The notes under the pieces are model-generated. The model saw only the letters and a program-made list of their open reading frames with translations. It had not been told where the DNA came from and searched no databases. Source: Callorhinus ursinus (lineage: Eukaryota > Chordata > Mammalia > Carnivora > Otariidae). From it: a stretch of 64,000 bases of DNA. This document shows positions 44,501-56,700 of the stretch, in pieces. The number at the start of each line of letters is the position of its first letter. Positions within the stretch are counted from its first letter, which is position 1. Position numbers and translations under genes: made by a program. The DNA is taken from the NCBI RefSeq assembly GCF_003265705.1, contig NW_020313168.1, positions 3,825,214 through 3,889,213 of the forward strand, written 5' to 3'.

Positions 44501-46954
44501 TCCTCCCTAAACACCGGGCTTGAACCTTGTGTCTTCAGACGTATTCTACCCTGCTCCCCTGGGTTAGTTACCTAGAAACACCCACCATTCCTTGAAGATT
44601 CCTGCCCCCCATTCCTATCACTCTCAATACCACGCCGGCCACGATGCCTGGGGATTTCAAAATACACAGAGATCATCTTTCCAACATCCTGGCTCTTCAG
44701 TTTCTCAACTTCCCATCTCTTGTGCCCTACTTCTTGCCCCCACGGGAGTGTTTAGCTGCATAATATTCCATGGTAAGGCTGCACTTTATTTGGTCAATCC
44801 TTTGAGTTGCTCAGGCCAAAAACTTTGGGATCATCTTCTCCGGCTCTGCCTTTCCCATCCCCTCGCCCCAGCACGCGCCGCTGGCCTGACCTTCAGCACA
44901 TGTCTTGATCACTTCCCCCCGGGGGCTCTGGCTATCACCCGATCTCTCCTCTGGATCCCAGAAACAGCCTGATGGCTCCCTGGGATTCCACCCACGGTCC
45001 CCATCCCGTCTCTTAACACAGCAGCCTTGAAGGGCAAACCAGACCTTGGCTTCCATGAAAACCCCACCCTCTGTAGCGAAGTCCACCGAGCCCTCCCTAC
45101 TCAACCCTCCTCTCCATCACGCTCTCCCCTCCCCCCTGCCTCCTGCAGTCGGCACTCAGGCCTCCCAGGCTCTACTGGCTCCTTTGTGTCCCTGCTCGGG
45201 TGTCCCCTTCTCAGGGACAATCTCCCAATACATGCTGACCCTTCCCCATCCCCCCGTGCTCCCTTCCACTCCTCCCTGCTTGCTTCTCTCTAGGACTTAC
45301 TGGGTTCCAGCACACTGTGGAAGGTGCTTATTGTCCCTATCGTCTGTCATCTGCCCCCCACCCCCGCGGCCCCGCTGGAATGTAAGCTACGGGAAGGTGG
45401 GGATCTTTGTTTTTTTCTGCACCCTGTGGTTCCCTCTTGGGGCCTAGAACCGTGCCTGGCACCAAACAGGTGCTCCTACAGTCTCTTTTGAATGAATGAA
45501 TGATTTCCCAGCTGGCCTCTCCGGAGTTTAGTTAACAAGGCTTGTTGGGCAAGAGTCTGAGCAGAAGTGAGGGGCGGAGGGGGGCCCACCAGCCCTGGCC
45601 AGGTACTTCCCGAAACGGGGACGCAAATGTCTGCCGCCTCCAGCCGCTCTCTTTTTAGCAGAAACACCAGGACTGACGTGTTTGTTTTTAAAGCAAATGA
45701 GGAAATGATAATTTTGCTTGTCCCGCATTCGAGCGAGACCCACCCTTCAGTGGAATAGAGACAGATGCCAGCTCTGTGACCCGGTGGCCCCAGCGAGGTG
45801 ATGGTGGAGGCAGGTCAGGGGGGAACACCACCGCCCAGCCTGGTGGAGAGGAGGAGGTAGCCCACCACCCTGACCTTAAGGGTCACAGGGCTAGAAATGG
45901 GGGTGGGGGGAGAGCTGGAGAAGGGGGGGAGGAGGCAGGCATGGAGGAGGGACCAGGAGCGTCCCCTCCCCCTGGCTCTGTACCCACCCCCTGGTGGAGA
46001 AGGGGCCCGGCGCCCTCCAGCTGCCTCTGAGAGTAAGCCAGACTCCGTTTGCCGGACCTCTGGGGAAGCCAGGACTTCCTCCGCCCCAGTGCCCCCCCCC
46101 CCGGGTGCCCCCAGCCCTCACTGGAATCACACCCACCCGACAGATCTCCAGATCGGGCACCTGGGGTAGAGTGACTAGCATGTACCGGCCCAGGGACACG
46201 CTCTCGGCTCGCCTTCCCTCCCCCCACCGGAGCCCAGCTGGAAGCCAGCTCTCCCCTTGCCCCAAGTCCCCTGGAGGTCCCCCACTGGCCTGCCCACCTG
46301 CTCCTCTCCATGCCCTCCAGGGCCCTGCAGGGGTTGAGGCCAAGTTCCAGAACTGTGCATCTGTCCACCACCAGACACCCGCACACCATCAGCAACCTCC
46401 GCCAGCCACGGCACCCACCACGGCACCCACCGTCTCCCTCAAGCGTGCTGGGCTACTCACCTACCTCCTGCTGCGCGGAGAAGCCGCTGGTGCCTGGAAG
46501 CGGGTGTGTGTGTGTGTGTGTGTGTGTGTGAAGGGAGTAAGCAGGGAGCCCAGGGTGGAGGGGAGGCCGGAGACCACCCAGAGAGCCTCCTGCCAAGGAC
46601 AGAAGGGAGGCCTAGGACTCAACAAGCGTCTTTGCTCACAGAAGCTCTTTTGAGGCCACAACATTCAGCATCATCAGCTCTTTTGTGGATGAGTAAATAG
46701 TGGGCCCAGCACAGTAAAGCAATCACTGGGCCTCATTGTGCAGTAGGGGCTGGTCTCAAGGCCACATCTCTCCCTCTCTGTCCTTGTGCTTCTGGAAGTG
46801 TCTGTGTGCCTCCAGGTCCCTCTCCTATGCTCCCTGGCCTCGCTGCACCCTCAGCCTGCTTCCCCCAGGCCCTGGCGGTGGTCCCCCTGCCCCCCAACAA
46901 TGTCCCCATTAGCTCACCCAGCATGGCCAAGCAGAACAGCGGAAGGAGCCTCAT
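38569..46954 (-). CDS. C17orf99: C17orf99 / interleukin-40, Ig-domain protein
   Basis: IL-40 is a B-cell-linked protein of mammals with two Ig-like domains. Five exons on the minus strand: 46954-46918, 46493-46461, 40540-40241, 39066-38797 and 38669-38569. All introns are GT-AG and in phase, joining to 741 nt, or 246 aa (human 265). Exons 1-2 encode a signal peptide (MRLLPLFCLAML...GFSA). Exon 3 is Ig domain 1, with Cys in VAITC and LTYSC and an Asn-Ile-Thr site. Exon 4 is Ig domain 2, with Cys in VEISC and WLQC and an Asn-Thr-Ser site. Exon 5 differs from the human tail: it encodes about 30 mostly hydrophobic residues (GAIAALAGSLTSIAAVTSWL) and stops at ALWTR. Intron 2 is 5.9 kb. Gene order supports the call; the tiny second exon was placed by phase and similarity. 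Confidence 0.9.
39284..39391 (+). repeat. Small hAT-type element (MITE)
   Basis: Terminal inverted repeats GGGTTGTCAGA and TCTGGCAACCC match at 10 of 11 positions. The 8-bp repeat TATATTCT occurs at 39276-39283 and 39392-39399, the duplication size expected of hAT transposons. It lies in C17orf99 intron 3. Confidence 0.7.
40595..41195 (+). repeat. Old L1 3' end
   Basis: Contains the L1 ORF2 end and 3'UTR words, including TTCCTCAAAAAGTTAAAAAAT, GGATGAATGGATAAGTCAAA, TAAAAAGGAATGAAGTTCTG and CTTTAAAATGGTTAATTTTG. It is 5' truncated and lies in C17orf99 intron 2. Confidence 0.85.
41196..41335. repeat. GGAA/GGCA tetranucleotide microsatellite
   Basis: About 140 bp of GGAA units with GGGA and then GGCA interruptions, grown from the tail of the L1 fragment. 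Confidence 0.95.
42428..42636 (+). repeat. MER5A-like hAT-Charlie element
   Basis: Landmarks are CAGTGGTTCTTGGCCAGGGG, AGTAGGTAGAGGCCAGGGAT and GAGGTTGAGAAACCGTGGT at the ends. The flanks TCTAGAC and TCTTGAC look like a decayed 8-bp duplication. Confidence 0.85.
43600..44015 (+). repeat. MLT1-type solo LTR
   Basis: Landmarks are GCCTTATTTGGAAATAGGGTC, CCACATGAAGAGGCAGGCAG and CCTCCAGAACTAGGAGAGAATG, in order. No internal part is present. Confidence 0.8.
44016..46460. other. C17orf99 intron 2, unique sequence
   Basis: About 2.4 kb of GC-rich sequence without recognised repeats. Long open frames on both strands near 45.8-46.4 kb have no family similarity and follow base composition. Confidence 0.5.
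46503..46530. repeat. (GT)n microsatellite
   Basis: Fourteen GT units just upstream (minus strand) of C17orf99 exon 2, about 10 bp from its acceptor. Confidence 0.9.
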
Positions 46955-47227
46955 GCCTCTGCTGGGGTAAAGGCCCTCTGCTCAGGCTTGCAAGAGCTCC
47001 CTCAGCAGGGCCACCTCCACTCTGGGGCCCCTGGGATGCTCCTAGGGTGTGTGCCTGCAGCAGGGAGATAACCCGGAGGCCATGGCACCCCATGGCCTCA
47101 GCAACCAGGGCTGGGCTCAGAACAGCTGGGCCCCCACACCCTCTGGGGGAATTAGGAGGCCCCTGGGCCTTGGAGCCAAACCAGGGCTTACACTCAGCCA
47201 CCACCGCTGAGCTGTACTGGGTTTGTT

Positions 47228-47400
47228 TGGGAGGAAGATGCCCACGTCCTAACCCCTGGAATATGTATGTTACCTGGCAAGGGAGTGTTAAGGTTGCTGA
47301 TCTTCTGATTTTGAGATAGGATCCTTATTCTGGACTGTTGGGATGGGCCTGTTATCATGAGGGTCCTTCCTAAACCCCCCAGGGGAGTCTGACATACACT
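47228..47400 (+). repeat. MLT1-type LTR fragment
   Basis: GCCCACGTCCTAACCCCTGG, TATGTATGTTACCTGGCAAGG and TTATCATGAGGGTCC are in the order found in MLT1 LTRs. The 3' half is absent. Confidence 0.65.
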
Positions 47401-49649
47401 CAGGAGACCTGCTGGGCTGGATCTGTTAGAGAAGCAGGCAGGAGAGGCCACCTCTGCCCATCTCACACTGGTTCATTAGTGACCACCTACTGGGCACCTG
47501 CTGGGTGGCTGGCACTGGGCTCAGCCCCCACATTAAAGCTCAGACCGGATGAGGCCCCTGGTCACCCCAGGAGCGTGATGCAGGGAGGGAAACTCAGAGA
47601 GGGGAGGGGTTTTGCTTGACGCCCATGGATAGGGGCCATTCCCCAGGATCTGAACCCAATTCCAGCTAGAGCAGAAGGAGGCCAGCCCACATCACGTATG
47701 GCGGCATGGCCTTTTCAGCAGTCTCCAGCAGAGCTTACTGGATCTGGGGAGAAGGAAGGGTGGAGGGAGCCAGGAGAGCTCTGAGAACACTAAGGCCAGC
47801 CGGGGGCGGGACCCCTCAGGGCTGGGGGCTCAGGGCAGCCTGGAGCCCAGAGAGAATGGAGGGAGCAGATGAGGTGTGGGCCAGGACCCAGCCAGCCCCA
47901 CAGCCAACCCCTGGCACCTGCCTGCCCCAGGCAGCTGGGCTCCTCCCAAGCCAAGCCCAGGGCTACTGGACAGGTTCACTTAGCTTGTGCAGAAAACGCC
48001 CATTTGGGCTGCCTTCCTCAGGGAAGATGGCCCACCCCCAGGGATCCATTTGCTTCCACTGGGGCCTGTTCTCTCCTGCAGAGCTCCACAGGTGGACTAC
48101 ACACCCACCCCCTGCACAGCCCAGGAGTGAGCACCTGACCCAAGGAAGGCACAGTCTTGCCCTCGGGTACCCTTGGCCCTCCTCAGGGAAAGCTGCGGAG
48201 GCCCGGGAGGTCTGGGCATGGTGGGAAGCTGGTCTAGCAGATGACCTGCCCACCTGGGAGCGGCAGCAGGGATGATGGGGAGCGGGGAGGGGGGTAGCCG
48301 GAGCCTGGGGGCTGATGTCCCGGGGCTCACCTGGGGACTAGATTCATCAGTTGCCTTGGTGGTCCTCCATCTGCCCAGCAGGCAAGAATCAGCATCTGTC
48401 ACTTGCCACCCTGAGTCCTGACTCACGCCCTGGGGTGTGCCCTATGGGCCCACCTGCCTCTGTGCATGTGGGGAGTGAGCATTCTCTCTGAGTTTCGTAG
48501 GCAAGTTCTCTTCCAAACAGTGTGTCCTCGCTCTGCTGAGGTGGTTGGGGGAAGGAACTGAAGGAACTGAGGACGGAAGAGCGACAGAGGGGTCGTCTAG
48601 CCTGCTGCCAATCCATCTCCATGCCTGTGGATCTTTTCCTCCATGTTGTGCTCAGGGGAAGAAGTTTGAGCTCGGGCAGCTCCTGAGAAGCCTTCTCCTT
48701 CCATCAGTGTATTTGGGGAGCAGGTCAGAGGAGAGCGTGGTGGGCCGACTCGAGAGATATGTCCCCCAGGCTTTCATGGGGGATACCCTCCCCAGCGACC
48801 ACCTGTGTGCCATCAGACTGGAGTGTTTGCAGAGAAGGCTGGTTCTCCTCTGCATGCAGGAGAGGACTCATGAGGACCCAGGTCACCTAGATTGTATGAA
48901 GTCGGGGCCATAAGAAAGCCTCAGTGCCTCATGGCATGTGTCAGGACACTTGATAAGTAATTGCTCATTTAATCCTCACAGCCCCTCAGAGGAGGGTGGT
49001 GTCAGCCCCACGTTTCAGCCGAGCAAACAGGCCCAGAGTTTGATTTCCCCAAGCCTTCCCAAGCTTGTCTTCTCCCGGTGTTGCACTTGGCTGATTCTCA
49101 GTGAATGTCTGCCAAAGGCATGCGAAGCTGACCAGAAAAGGACCTTGGTGTCTGGTGCCGCCTTCTACTCCTCAGGCACCATCGGCAGGGCCCTTGGGGG
49201 CTCACCACAAGACAGCGCTGGGCCTTACCCTTACAGTTTCTGTGTCAGGAGCCCCGGTGGTGTGGGGGCTGCTGAGAATCTGCATTCCTGCCAAGCTGCC
49301 TGCTGATGCTACCGCTGCAGGTCGGGGCCACACGTTGGCCCTAAGCCGCTTGCTAACCGTATGTGTCACTTTCCCTGGGGACAGGCCGGTGGCCCCTGGC
49401 TGACTGAGCCCATGTACTTGTCGACAGACTGACGGGTCATGTGACACTGGGTGAGTGAGAGAGGACAGCCACAGGAGGGGCGGGACCAGCCAAGCCTTCA
49501 GGGCCCATGTGAAGGCCTGAGGGCATGAGGCCCAGCTGTGCCCAGGCTGGGAATCCTGCCAGGCGCCAGGCCCCTGGTGGAAGGAGAGGCTTTGCGAGCA
49601 TGTCATGGGGGTTCTCCTGGCCCTCCCTCCCAACAGTTATTTAGGCCAG

Positions 49650-49790
49650 CGTTCTCAGCCCTGGCTGCCGGGGAGAGTCACCTGGCAGCTCTAGAGAGTC
49701 CCGATGCCTGGCTGCTGGTTGCACCTGGGCCGAGCACGTCAGCAGCCTCGGCACAGGGCCAGTGTTCTAAGGCTGAGAGCCACTGCAGAG
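49650..49790 (+). repeat. MER20/MER58-like hAT element
   Basis: The ends AGCGTTCTCAGCCCTGGCTGC and TTCTAAGGCTGAGAGCCACTG form terminal inverted repeats typical of short hAT-Charlie elements. The internal part is diverged. Confidence 0.6.
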
Positions 49791-50466
49791 GCAGGGGCCA
49801 GAGGCCCTGGGCTGCATCTCTGCTGGGCCTTCACGCCCTGCTGGCTCCACCCCCTTCCCAGGCCGACACTTGGTGTGTGTCTCAGCGCAGGTCTGTACAT
49901 GCCCAGCAGCCTCCTGGGGCGCCTTCTTACCCACCGCTCTTAAAGGCTGGCTGAACACGGGCGGCGGGGGTGAGGGTGCACAGAAGAGGGCTGGCGACAG
50001 GCCTGCAGAAGGTGTGGCCAAGGGGCCTCTAACCCGGGGTCCTCGGGGGGCCCACTTTGTTGATGTGAGGTCCTGGGCTGGAACGGACCGTGAGGTGAGG
50101 CATCCTGCCAGGGAGAGGCTGGCCCTGGACCCACTGTTCCTCAGACTCAAGGAAGCCCTGGGGGTTCCGGGATCCGGGTCAGGAACGCGCCGGGCTGGAG
50201 CCGAGTTCAAGTGTCAGCTCTGCCGCTAGCCGACTCAAGCATTGCTTGTGGGGCTCACTGGTCTCACAGTGGAGAAGGGCAGCAGGAGGCTGTGGGGCCC
50301 CAAGTGCCCTCAGAGCACAGCAAGCCCCCAGCGCAGGTTTGCTCAACTGTGGCCAGGCCTTGCCCTTCCCGCAGATGTTGCAGCGATGCTCCCCACAGTG
50401 GGAGCCCTTCTGAACACCCCCCGTGGATGTGTATTTATAAATTGCATTCAGGGGTTACTCTACTCA

Positions 50467-50472
50467 TATATT
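50467..50472 (-). terminator. TMC8: Possible non-consensus poly(A) signal of TMC8
   Basis: The first 250 bp after the TMC8 stop lack AATAAA on the minus strand. AATATA occurs here in an isolated AT-rich patch (50430-50560) that looks like a 3'UTR end. Confidence 0.35.
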
Positions 50473-50706
50473 ATGTACGTTATAAAACATTCAACAAAAA
50501 TAGAAACTTTACAGGACTGAGGTAAAAATATAAATACAACTTCCCATATTTTCTTCCTGCCCCCCTGGGCTCTCCGGCGTCCTGCTGGAGGGCCCACTGA
50601 GAGCGGCGGTCACCAGGGGGCAGGAGCTTGGGGCCAGGGGCACTCTGGTGCGGGGCGGGGGTAGATCGGGTCCTGGGGAGGCTCCGGGAGGAGGCAGGGG
50701 TGGGTG

Positions 50707-53700
50707 CTACAGCTCTGAGCCGCTGGGGAAGCGGAATCTAGGGGCGGGGACCGGGGCACCGCCTGGCCTGGCGGGATCCTCGAGGCAAGGTTCCGGCCTG
50801 GGGGCCCTGGGGCCCGGGGAGCCCGGGCACGGGAATCCAGGGCAGAAGGACCGCGGGCGCGAAGCTCTGGAGTGAGGGGACTCGGGCCCCACGGAACCGC
50901 CGGAGCCCGGCGCCGGTAGCAGCCGCGACAGGTCCTCCACCAGGTGCCACTTCTCCTGGACTTGCTGTGGGGAGGGGGTGGGGAGGGAGCGACCGATTAC
51001 GAGCGGCGCCTCCTCCCAAGAGCCGGCCGCAGCTCCGCGGTCCGCGGTCCGGGGTCCCCTGCCAGGCCCCCCTCCCGAGGCCCCGCCCCTAGTCCCGCCC
51101 AGCACAAGCCGCGCCCCCAACCGGAGGCCACGCCCCACATCGAGACCACGCCCCACCACGGTTCCGCCTCTAGTCAGTCGGCCCTCAGGTCCCGCCCCAG
51201 CTAAGCCAAAGACCACGCCCCTCCCACAAGAGTCCCGCCCCCAGAATAGGCCACGCCCCCGTCAGGGTTCCGGCCCCCCCGCCGGGTCCGAGACCACGCC
51301 CCCACCAGGGTCCTGCCCACGCCCGCCACCTAGAGTTCGAACGTCAGCTCTGCTGCTAAGTTGATGCGTGTGATGCGACCGCTGTAGCATCCTATCAACT
51401 ACCAACCGTGTCCCAAGCCTAAGGCCCTACTCCTGTCACGTGGCTCCCAGCCTGAGGCCACACTCCAGGGCCAGGTCTGGCCCCTCCCCAGCCCAGCGGA
51501 CACTCACCCACACCAGCTGCTTCCGGAGCCCCTGGATGGCCCTCGCATTGGCTTGGGACTGGGAGACGCAAACCGTGAGGACAAGGCTTTGGACAGACAG
51601 GGATCCAAGGTCAGTCATCCCTGGATGGCAGGCGCCTCCCCCTCCTTTCTCTCTCCCCACCTCAGTTTCTTCAAAATGCCTCCCGGGGTTCTTCTCTCTG
51701 CAGACCCCTTTATCTCTCCTCTCCTTCCTCCGCGGGCAGCCCCTCTCCTCCCCAGGGCAGGTTCTCAGTGTGTCTGCAGGAGGCGCTGTGTTTCCCCCTT
51801 GGTCATATATGGTACCTACTTTACAGGTGACATCCTGAGGGTGCTACCTAGGGCTACCTGTCTTTGGGCCCATGCTCCGTCCTCTGGGACCCTGCCTCCT
51901 GCCTGTCCTTGTCTGGCCCCCATGAGCTCCCATGAGACTGCCTGGGGGTGCCCATCGAGGGAAGGACCCGCTCCCAGGTGTGCCCTCCCTTGGCCCATGC
52001 TGCCCTGAGAGGCACCTGAGCAGGATGAGGAAGGGGAAGCTGAAGGCGTGGGAGCCGAGGTAGTGGAGGACGCGCTGGCCAGGGGGCGGGAGCCGGAGGG
52101 CCACCAGCTCTGGGACCACCTGCCAGGGGGCCGAGTAGTTGGTGAAGAGGCCACAGTCCCAGGAGGAGTGGATGCTGGGGAGAGACAGCCAGCGCCGGGC
52201 TGGTGTCAGGGCCCCGGGTGAGGAGCTCCCTGCCCACCAGCCGCAGGCGCCTCTGCAGCCCTCACCTGCTGACCACATAGCCCAGGGGCGTGACGGCCAG
52301 GAGCAGGCCCAGGATGAGCACCAGCTGGAAGAAGAAGGTGGAGCTGGAGGCGCGGAATCGCCGAGGAGAGGCCTTAGAGTTCCTCAGGAGGGTGTACTGG
52401 GGGCAAACAGCACATGGGGGTCGTTAGCCAGTTCGCAGGTGCCAAGGAGCCTGAGGCCCAGGGAAGTGACGCTGAGGCGGCCGGCAGAAGCAGGACGCGA
52501 GACCCGCCTGGCTGACGGGGGCTCCACGCGCCCACGCAGGTGCACCGGGCCCCCTCCCAGCCCGTGGGCGCTCACCTTCTTGATGTAGAAGGTGAGGAAG
52601 ATGAAGAGGCTGTTGAGCAGGGGCAGCAGGGGGCAGTAGAAGAGGCCCATCCAGGTGATGGTCTGCCCCGCCACGATGTCCAGGACATTCTTGGGCACCA
52701 GGAATTCTTCCCGGTCCAGCCAGGCCCAGAATGGGCCCGAGAAGCGCTCCACCAGCAGCCTGGGGGCGGGGAGTGTCCCGGCACCCACATTAGTCAGGAC
52801 CACCGACCCCCCCACACTCACTCACATGGAGACACTTGGGAAGAAATGCTCACCCTTGGCCGTGGCCAGCGGCCACCCCCAGACAAGCCCCATTCTCCCC
52901 ACCGTCGGGGGGCCCCGTGTCTCACCTCCTAGGCAGGCTGACAAAGAAGGCAAAGGCCACCGTGAGAAGGAAGTTGAAGATGCTCAGCTTGTACAGCTCT
53001 TCCCCGACCGCGTTCTCCCAGCACTGGAGCAGAGGGGGGACCTGTCACCCCTGGTCCCCAGCCGCCCCTTACCCACCCACTAGGGACCTCTGCGGTGTAG
53101 GAGCCTGGCCTGGACCAGATATGATTGCTAAGTTAGAACCCGGGCCTCCAGGGTGAGATCTGAGCAGGGAAACCCCACAGCGAGCACATCGTGTGCTGTG
53201 AATGGCGCCCCCTGGAGGTGGGCTGCTCTCGTGCAAAGGTGAGACTGGAGACAGGCTTTGATGGAGCCACCAGCCACCTGGTAATCACAGGCGTTGTAGC
53301 CGTAGGACACACAGCTGGTCTTGTTTCTGCCAAGGCACAGCACGGTCTGGCCCAGAGAGAAGGAGAACATTCCCAGGCTGGCCAGCTTCAGCACGACGCA
53401 CCTGGGGGGCGGGACGGTGTCAGGGGGAGGGGCTCAAGGGCGAGGGCGCATTCCACCCAGGTTACATGTGTGGCCAGCTCTTTCTGAGATCACGTCTCTT
53501 CTGGGTCCAGCCCCCTCTAAATCCAGAGCCCAGCCTCCTTCCAGCCTGCTCTGTCCGTGGCAGTCTTTCCCAAAGTGTGTTCCCCAGAATCTTGGTCTCC
53601 AGATGATTCACGAGAGAAGGGTTCTGTTTTTTAAATCAGTTTGGCAAACACTGTGGAGTCCAGCTACCCTTCCCCCACCCTCCCGCTCAGTTTGGAGTTT

Positions 53701-56700
53701 TGCAGGCACATATGGGCCTTTCATATTCTTATGGCAGGGGAGATCTTTCTTCTCCTGCCTGCTAACGCCCTCGCCCACTTACACCGTCTCATGCATCAGA
53801 CACACGAGCATCACCACTAAATACCGCAGCACTGGACCACACAGTAGGATGGCTTACCCCCAAACCATCACACGCCCATTATATCTAAGTGTGGACTTTC
53901 AGTGATGACAGGCGACAGAAGTCTGCCTGGGAACCGTGGGTCTTCTGTTGAGGGAGCCTGGGAGGCAAAGTGGAGGGGGGGCGTTGATTTTTTTTAAATC
54001 TTTCATCCTTTGGAGCATTTTGAACTTTTTACCATGTGCATGTGTTACTACCTGCTCCCAAAATAAAGCTTCAAACCACAGTCAACCTTGCAGGAAAGCT
54101 GAATGGGCCCCAACAGCTTCTGCACTAGGGAAGCAGAAGGGAAAGCAGACAGAGCCAAGTGGGGGGGGGCGTAGCAGACAGAAAGGCAGAGCTGGGGCTC
54201 ACGGGGGCGGGGGAGCTCAGGGAGGGGCTTCAGGTCCAAGGCAGGATCCTGGTCCTGAGAGGGGCAGAGCAGAGCATGGGGCGGGGAGTGTCCCGGCACC
54301 CACATGGAGGAGGGCTTGTACGTGAACCCACATCCAGCAGGCATAGTGAGCTTGCCTTTGGCTGAGGCACTTGACCCCTAAGAGCCTCGGTTTCCTCATC
54401 TGTCAAGTGGGGCTGAGGATGGTCCCCACTTCACAGGTCACGTGAAGATTGTCAAGGGCTGTAAACCCTTGGGGCATATGGGAGCTGGGTGCCTCCCATA
54501 CTCCTGGTTTCCCTGTGTGCGGAGCTGGCTCCCAACCCCCTCTGGCTGTTTTGTCACTGGCCCCTCTGAATGACTGGTGCGTGGCGCGAGCTGCTGGCTG
54601 GCTTTGGATGGAAGGTACTGGAAAACCTTAGATGGAGGCTCCTGAGATGGTGTTTTCTGGAAGTCCCTGCATGCCCTCCCTTGCTTGGGCGCCCTGGTAC
54701 CCGGTGATGGCCCCGATGGACAGCAGGACACAGCACCTTCTGTACCTGACCCTCCACACGCTGTCCCACCCCTCACCCCCAGTGGTGGCACTCACCAGAT
54801 GAGGGCGAGGTTGACCTCCGTGTTGGGAGGGTAGTTCTCCAGCTGGATGAGGAAAACAAAGAGCAGGGGCCCCAGAAAGTTGACCAGGGCGATGACCCCA
54901 GGGGGCAGGTACTGGAGCAGCACAAACAGGGACTCCTGTAGGGGAAAAGCAGGTAAGGGGGCACCCAGGGGCTGGAGGGCCCCCAGCAGCACCCCTGGGG
55001 TGCCCTATAGCCCCCTCAAGTGTCCCCCTGGTGCAGGCCTGGCATCAGGAAGCCCACGGACTATTCCAGTGGCAGCATGGCAGTTGGGGGATATCACAGG
55101 TAGAGGCGGTCTGGCCTGTCGTGACCTCAGGCAAATTGTGTCAACTTCTCTGAGCCTCAGCTTGCTCATCTGCCAAGTGGGACCATCCTGTCTCCTGCCA
55201 AAGTTCTGGCCAGGATTAAATGAATGCATGTCTGTGGCCTGGCACCTCTTTGTTGTCCTGCGAGTACTTGGTGGCCCAGAAGATGGCGCTGATGGCTCCA
55301 ACCACCAGGAGCCCGATGAGGACATTGACCCGCAGGTAGGTGAGCAGGTGGCAGGCCCTCTGGGTCCGGGTCTCCTGCTGCACCAGCAGGAGCCGACGCC
55401 TTTCCTCCAGCTCCACCTGTCACGGGGGTGGGGACACAGTCGGTCAGGGCCGGCCCTGGGGGGCAGGGTGCTGCGTGGAGGAGAGGGAGGGGGTGGTCAG
55501 GTCCAGGTCAGTGTTCGTGGGGAGACAGGCTGCCAGGATCCAGGCAAGGCTGGCGTGACCCCGAGGCAGGTGCGCACACACTCCCAAGCCACACCCACTC
55601 ACGCGCATAGTCACATACGCTTGTCCATGCATCTACGTGCACACACGGGACCCTCGCACACACCTTGAACTCGTTGCTGATCTCATGCTTCTTGATGGTG
55701 GCTGCTTCCTGTCCCCGGATACAGAAGTCCCAGGAGGAGAACACTTTGACACTCACGGGCGACTTGTAGTCTTGGCCCAGGAACAGCCTCTGTGGCAGCC
55801 CCTTCACCATCCTGGAGGGAGCAGGAGGTCGGGGGCCAATGGGGGAGGGGCCTCCGCCTTGGCTCCGGTCTGGGGTGGGAAGCCCCTGACGCCCCGGGTG
55901 CAGGCTTGGGTCGGGGGTGGGGGCACAGGGGCGGTGTCCCTGAGCCTTGCAGCTGGGGACACACCGTCCGGGCCCTGAAACCACCGATTAGCCCGCTTGA
56001 ACAGAGGCCAGGGCCCTCCTGCTACTTTGGGGGTGCCACGTCAAGGGAGGGGTGATCAGGCACTCCGCTCTCACCGCCGCAGAATCCCAAAGAAGCAGAG
56101 CAGCAGGCAGGCCAGGGGGCTCAGGAGGTAGGCCAGGCGGATGCTGTACGACGAGCTGCTCTCGGGCCCTGCCCGGTAGGCGCCATAGAAGAGGTAGGTG
56201 TTGGTGAAGGCCTGGGGATGTGGACAATGACAACGGGGTCACGCGGGCTGTGTGCTAAGTGCCTCCCATGTCTTCACTCTCTAACTCTCACAGAATCCTC
56301 ATCAGGGAGGGAGGGAGAGCATCCCCATGTCACAGTCACAGGGCAGTGGGCAACTTGCCCAAGGCCACACAGCTCTGAGGAAGAGACAGGACTGGAATAC
56401 AGGAGTCTGCGCGGCAACCACTCAGCGGCTGCCAGAGATGAGGGTGAGGTGGTGCTTATCCCACAGGCCCTGACACTCTTCCCCTCTGTCCTTTGCACCC
56501 CCACCCCAGCTGGGTCCTGAGGGCCATGCACAGATGACCGTGGCCCTGGGCTGTGCATACTGGCCTCAGCCTCTCTCTGACTCCATCACGGTCCTCTCCA
56601 GCCCGTTTACGTAAAACTGTTCCCCTCGAAGCCAAAATGTCTTTGGAGGGATGGGGGTCCCCTTAGACTGCGGTCCCCTGGGGCCAGTTCTCCAGGTCCT

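Larger units (their letters stand above)
46955..50450. other. C17orf99 - TMC8 intergenic region
   Basis: About 3.5 kb between the C17orf99 start and the TMC8 3' end. It should hold the C17orf99 promoter, but I see no TATA box or CpG island there. The two old repeats found are listed separately. Confidence 0.5.
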
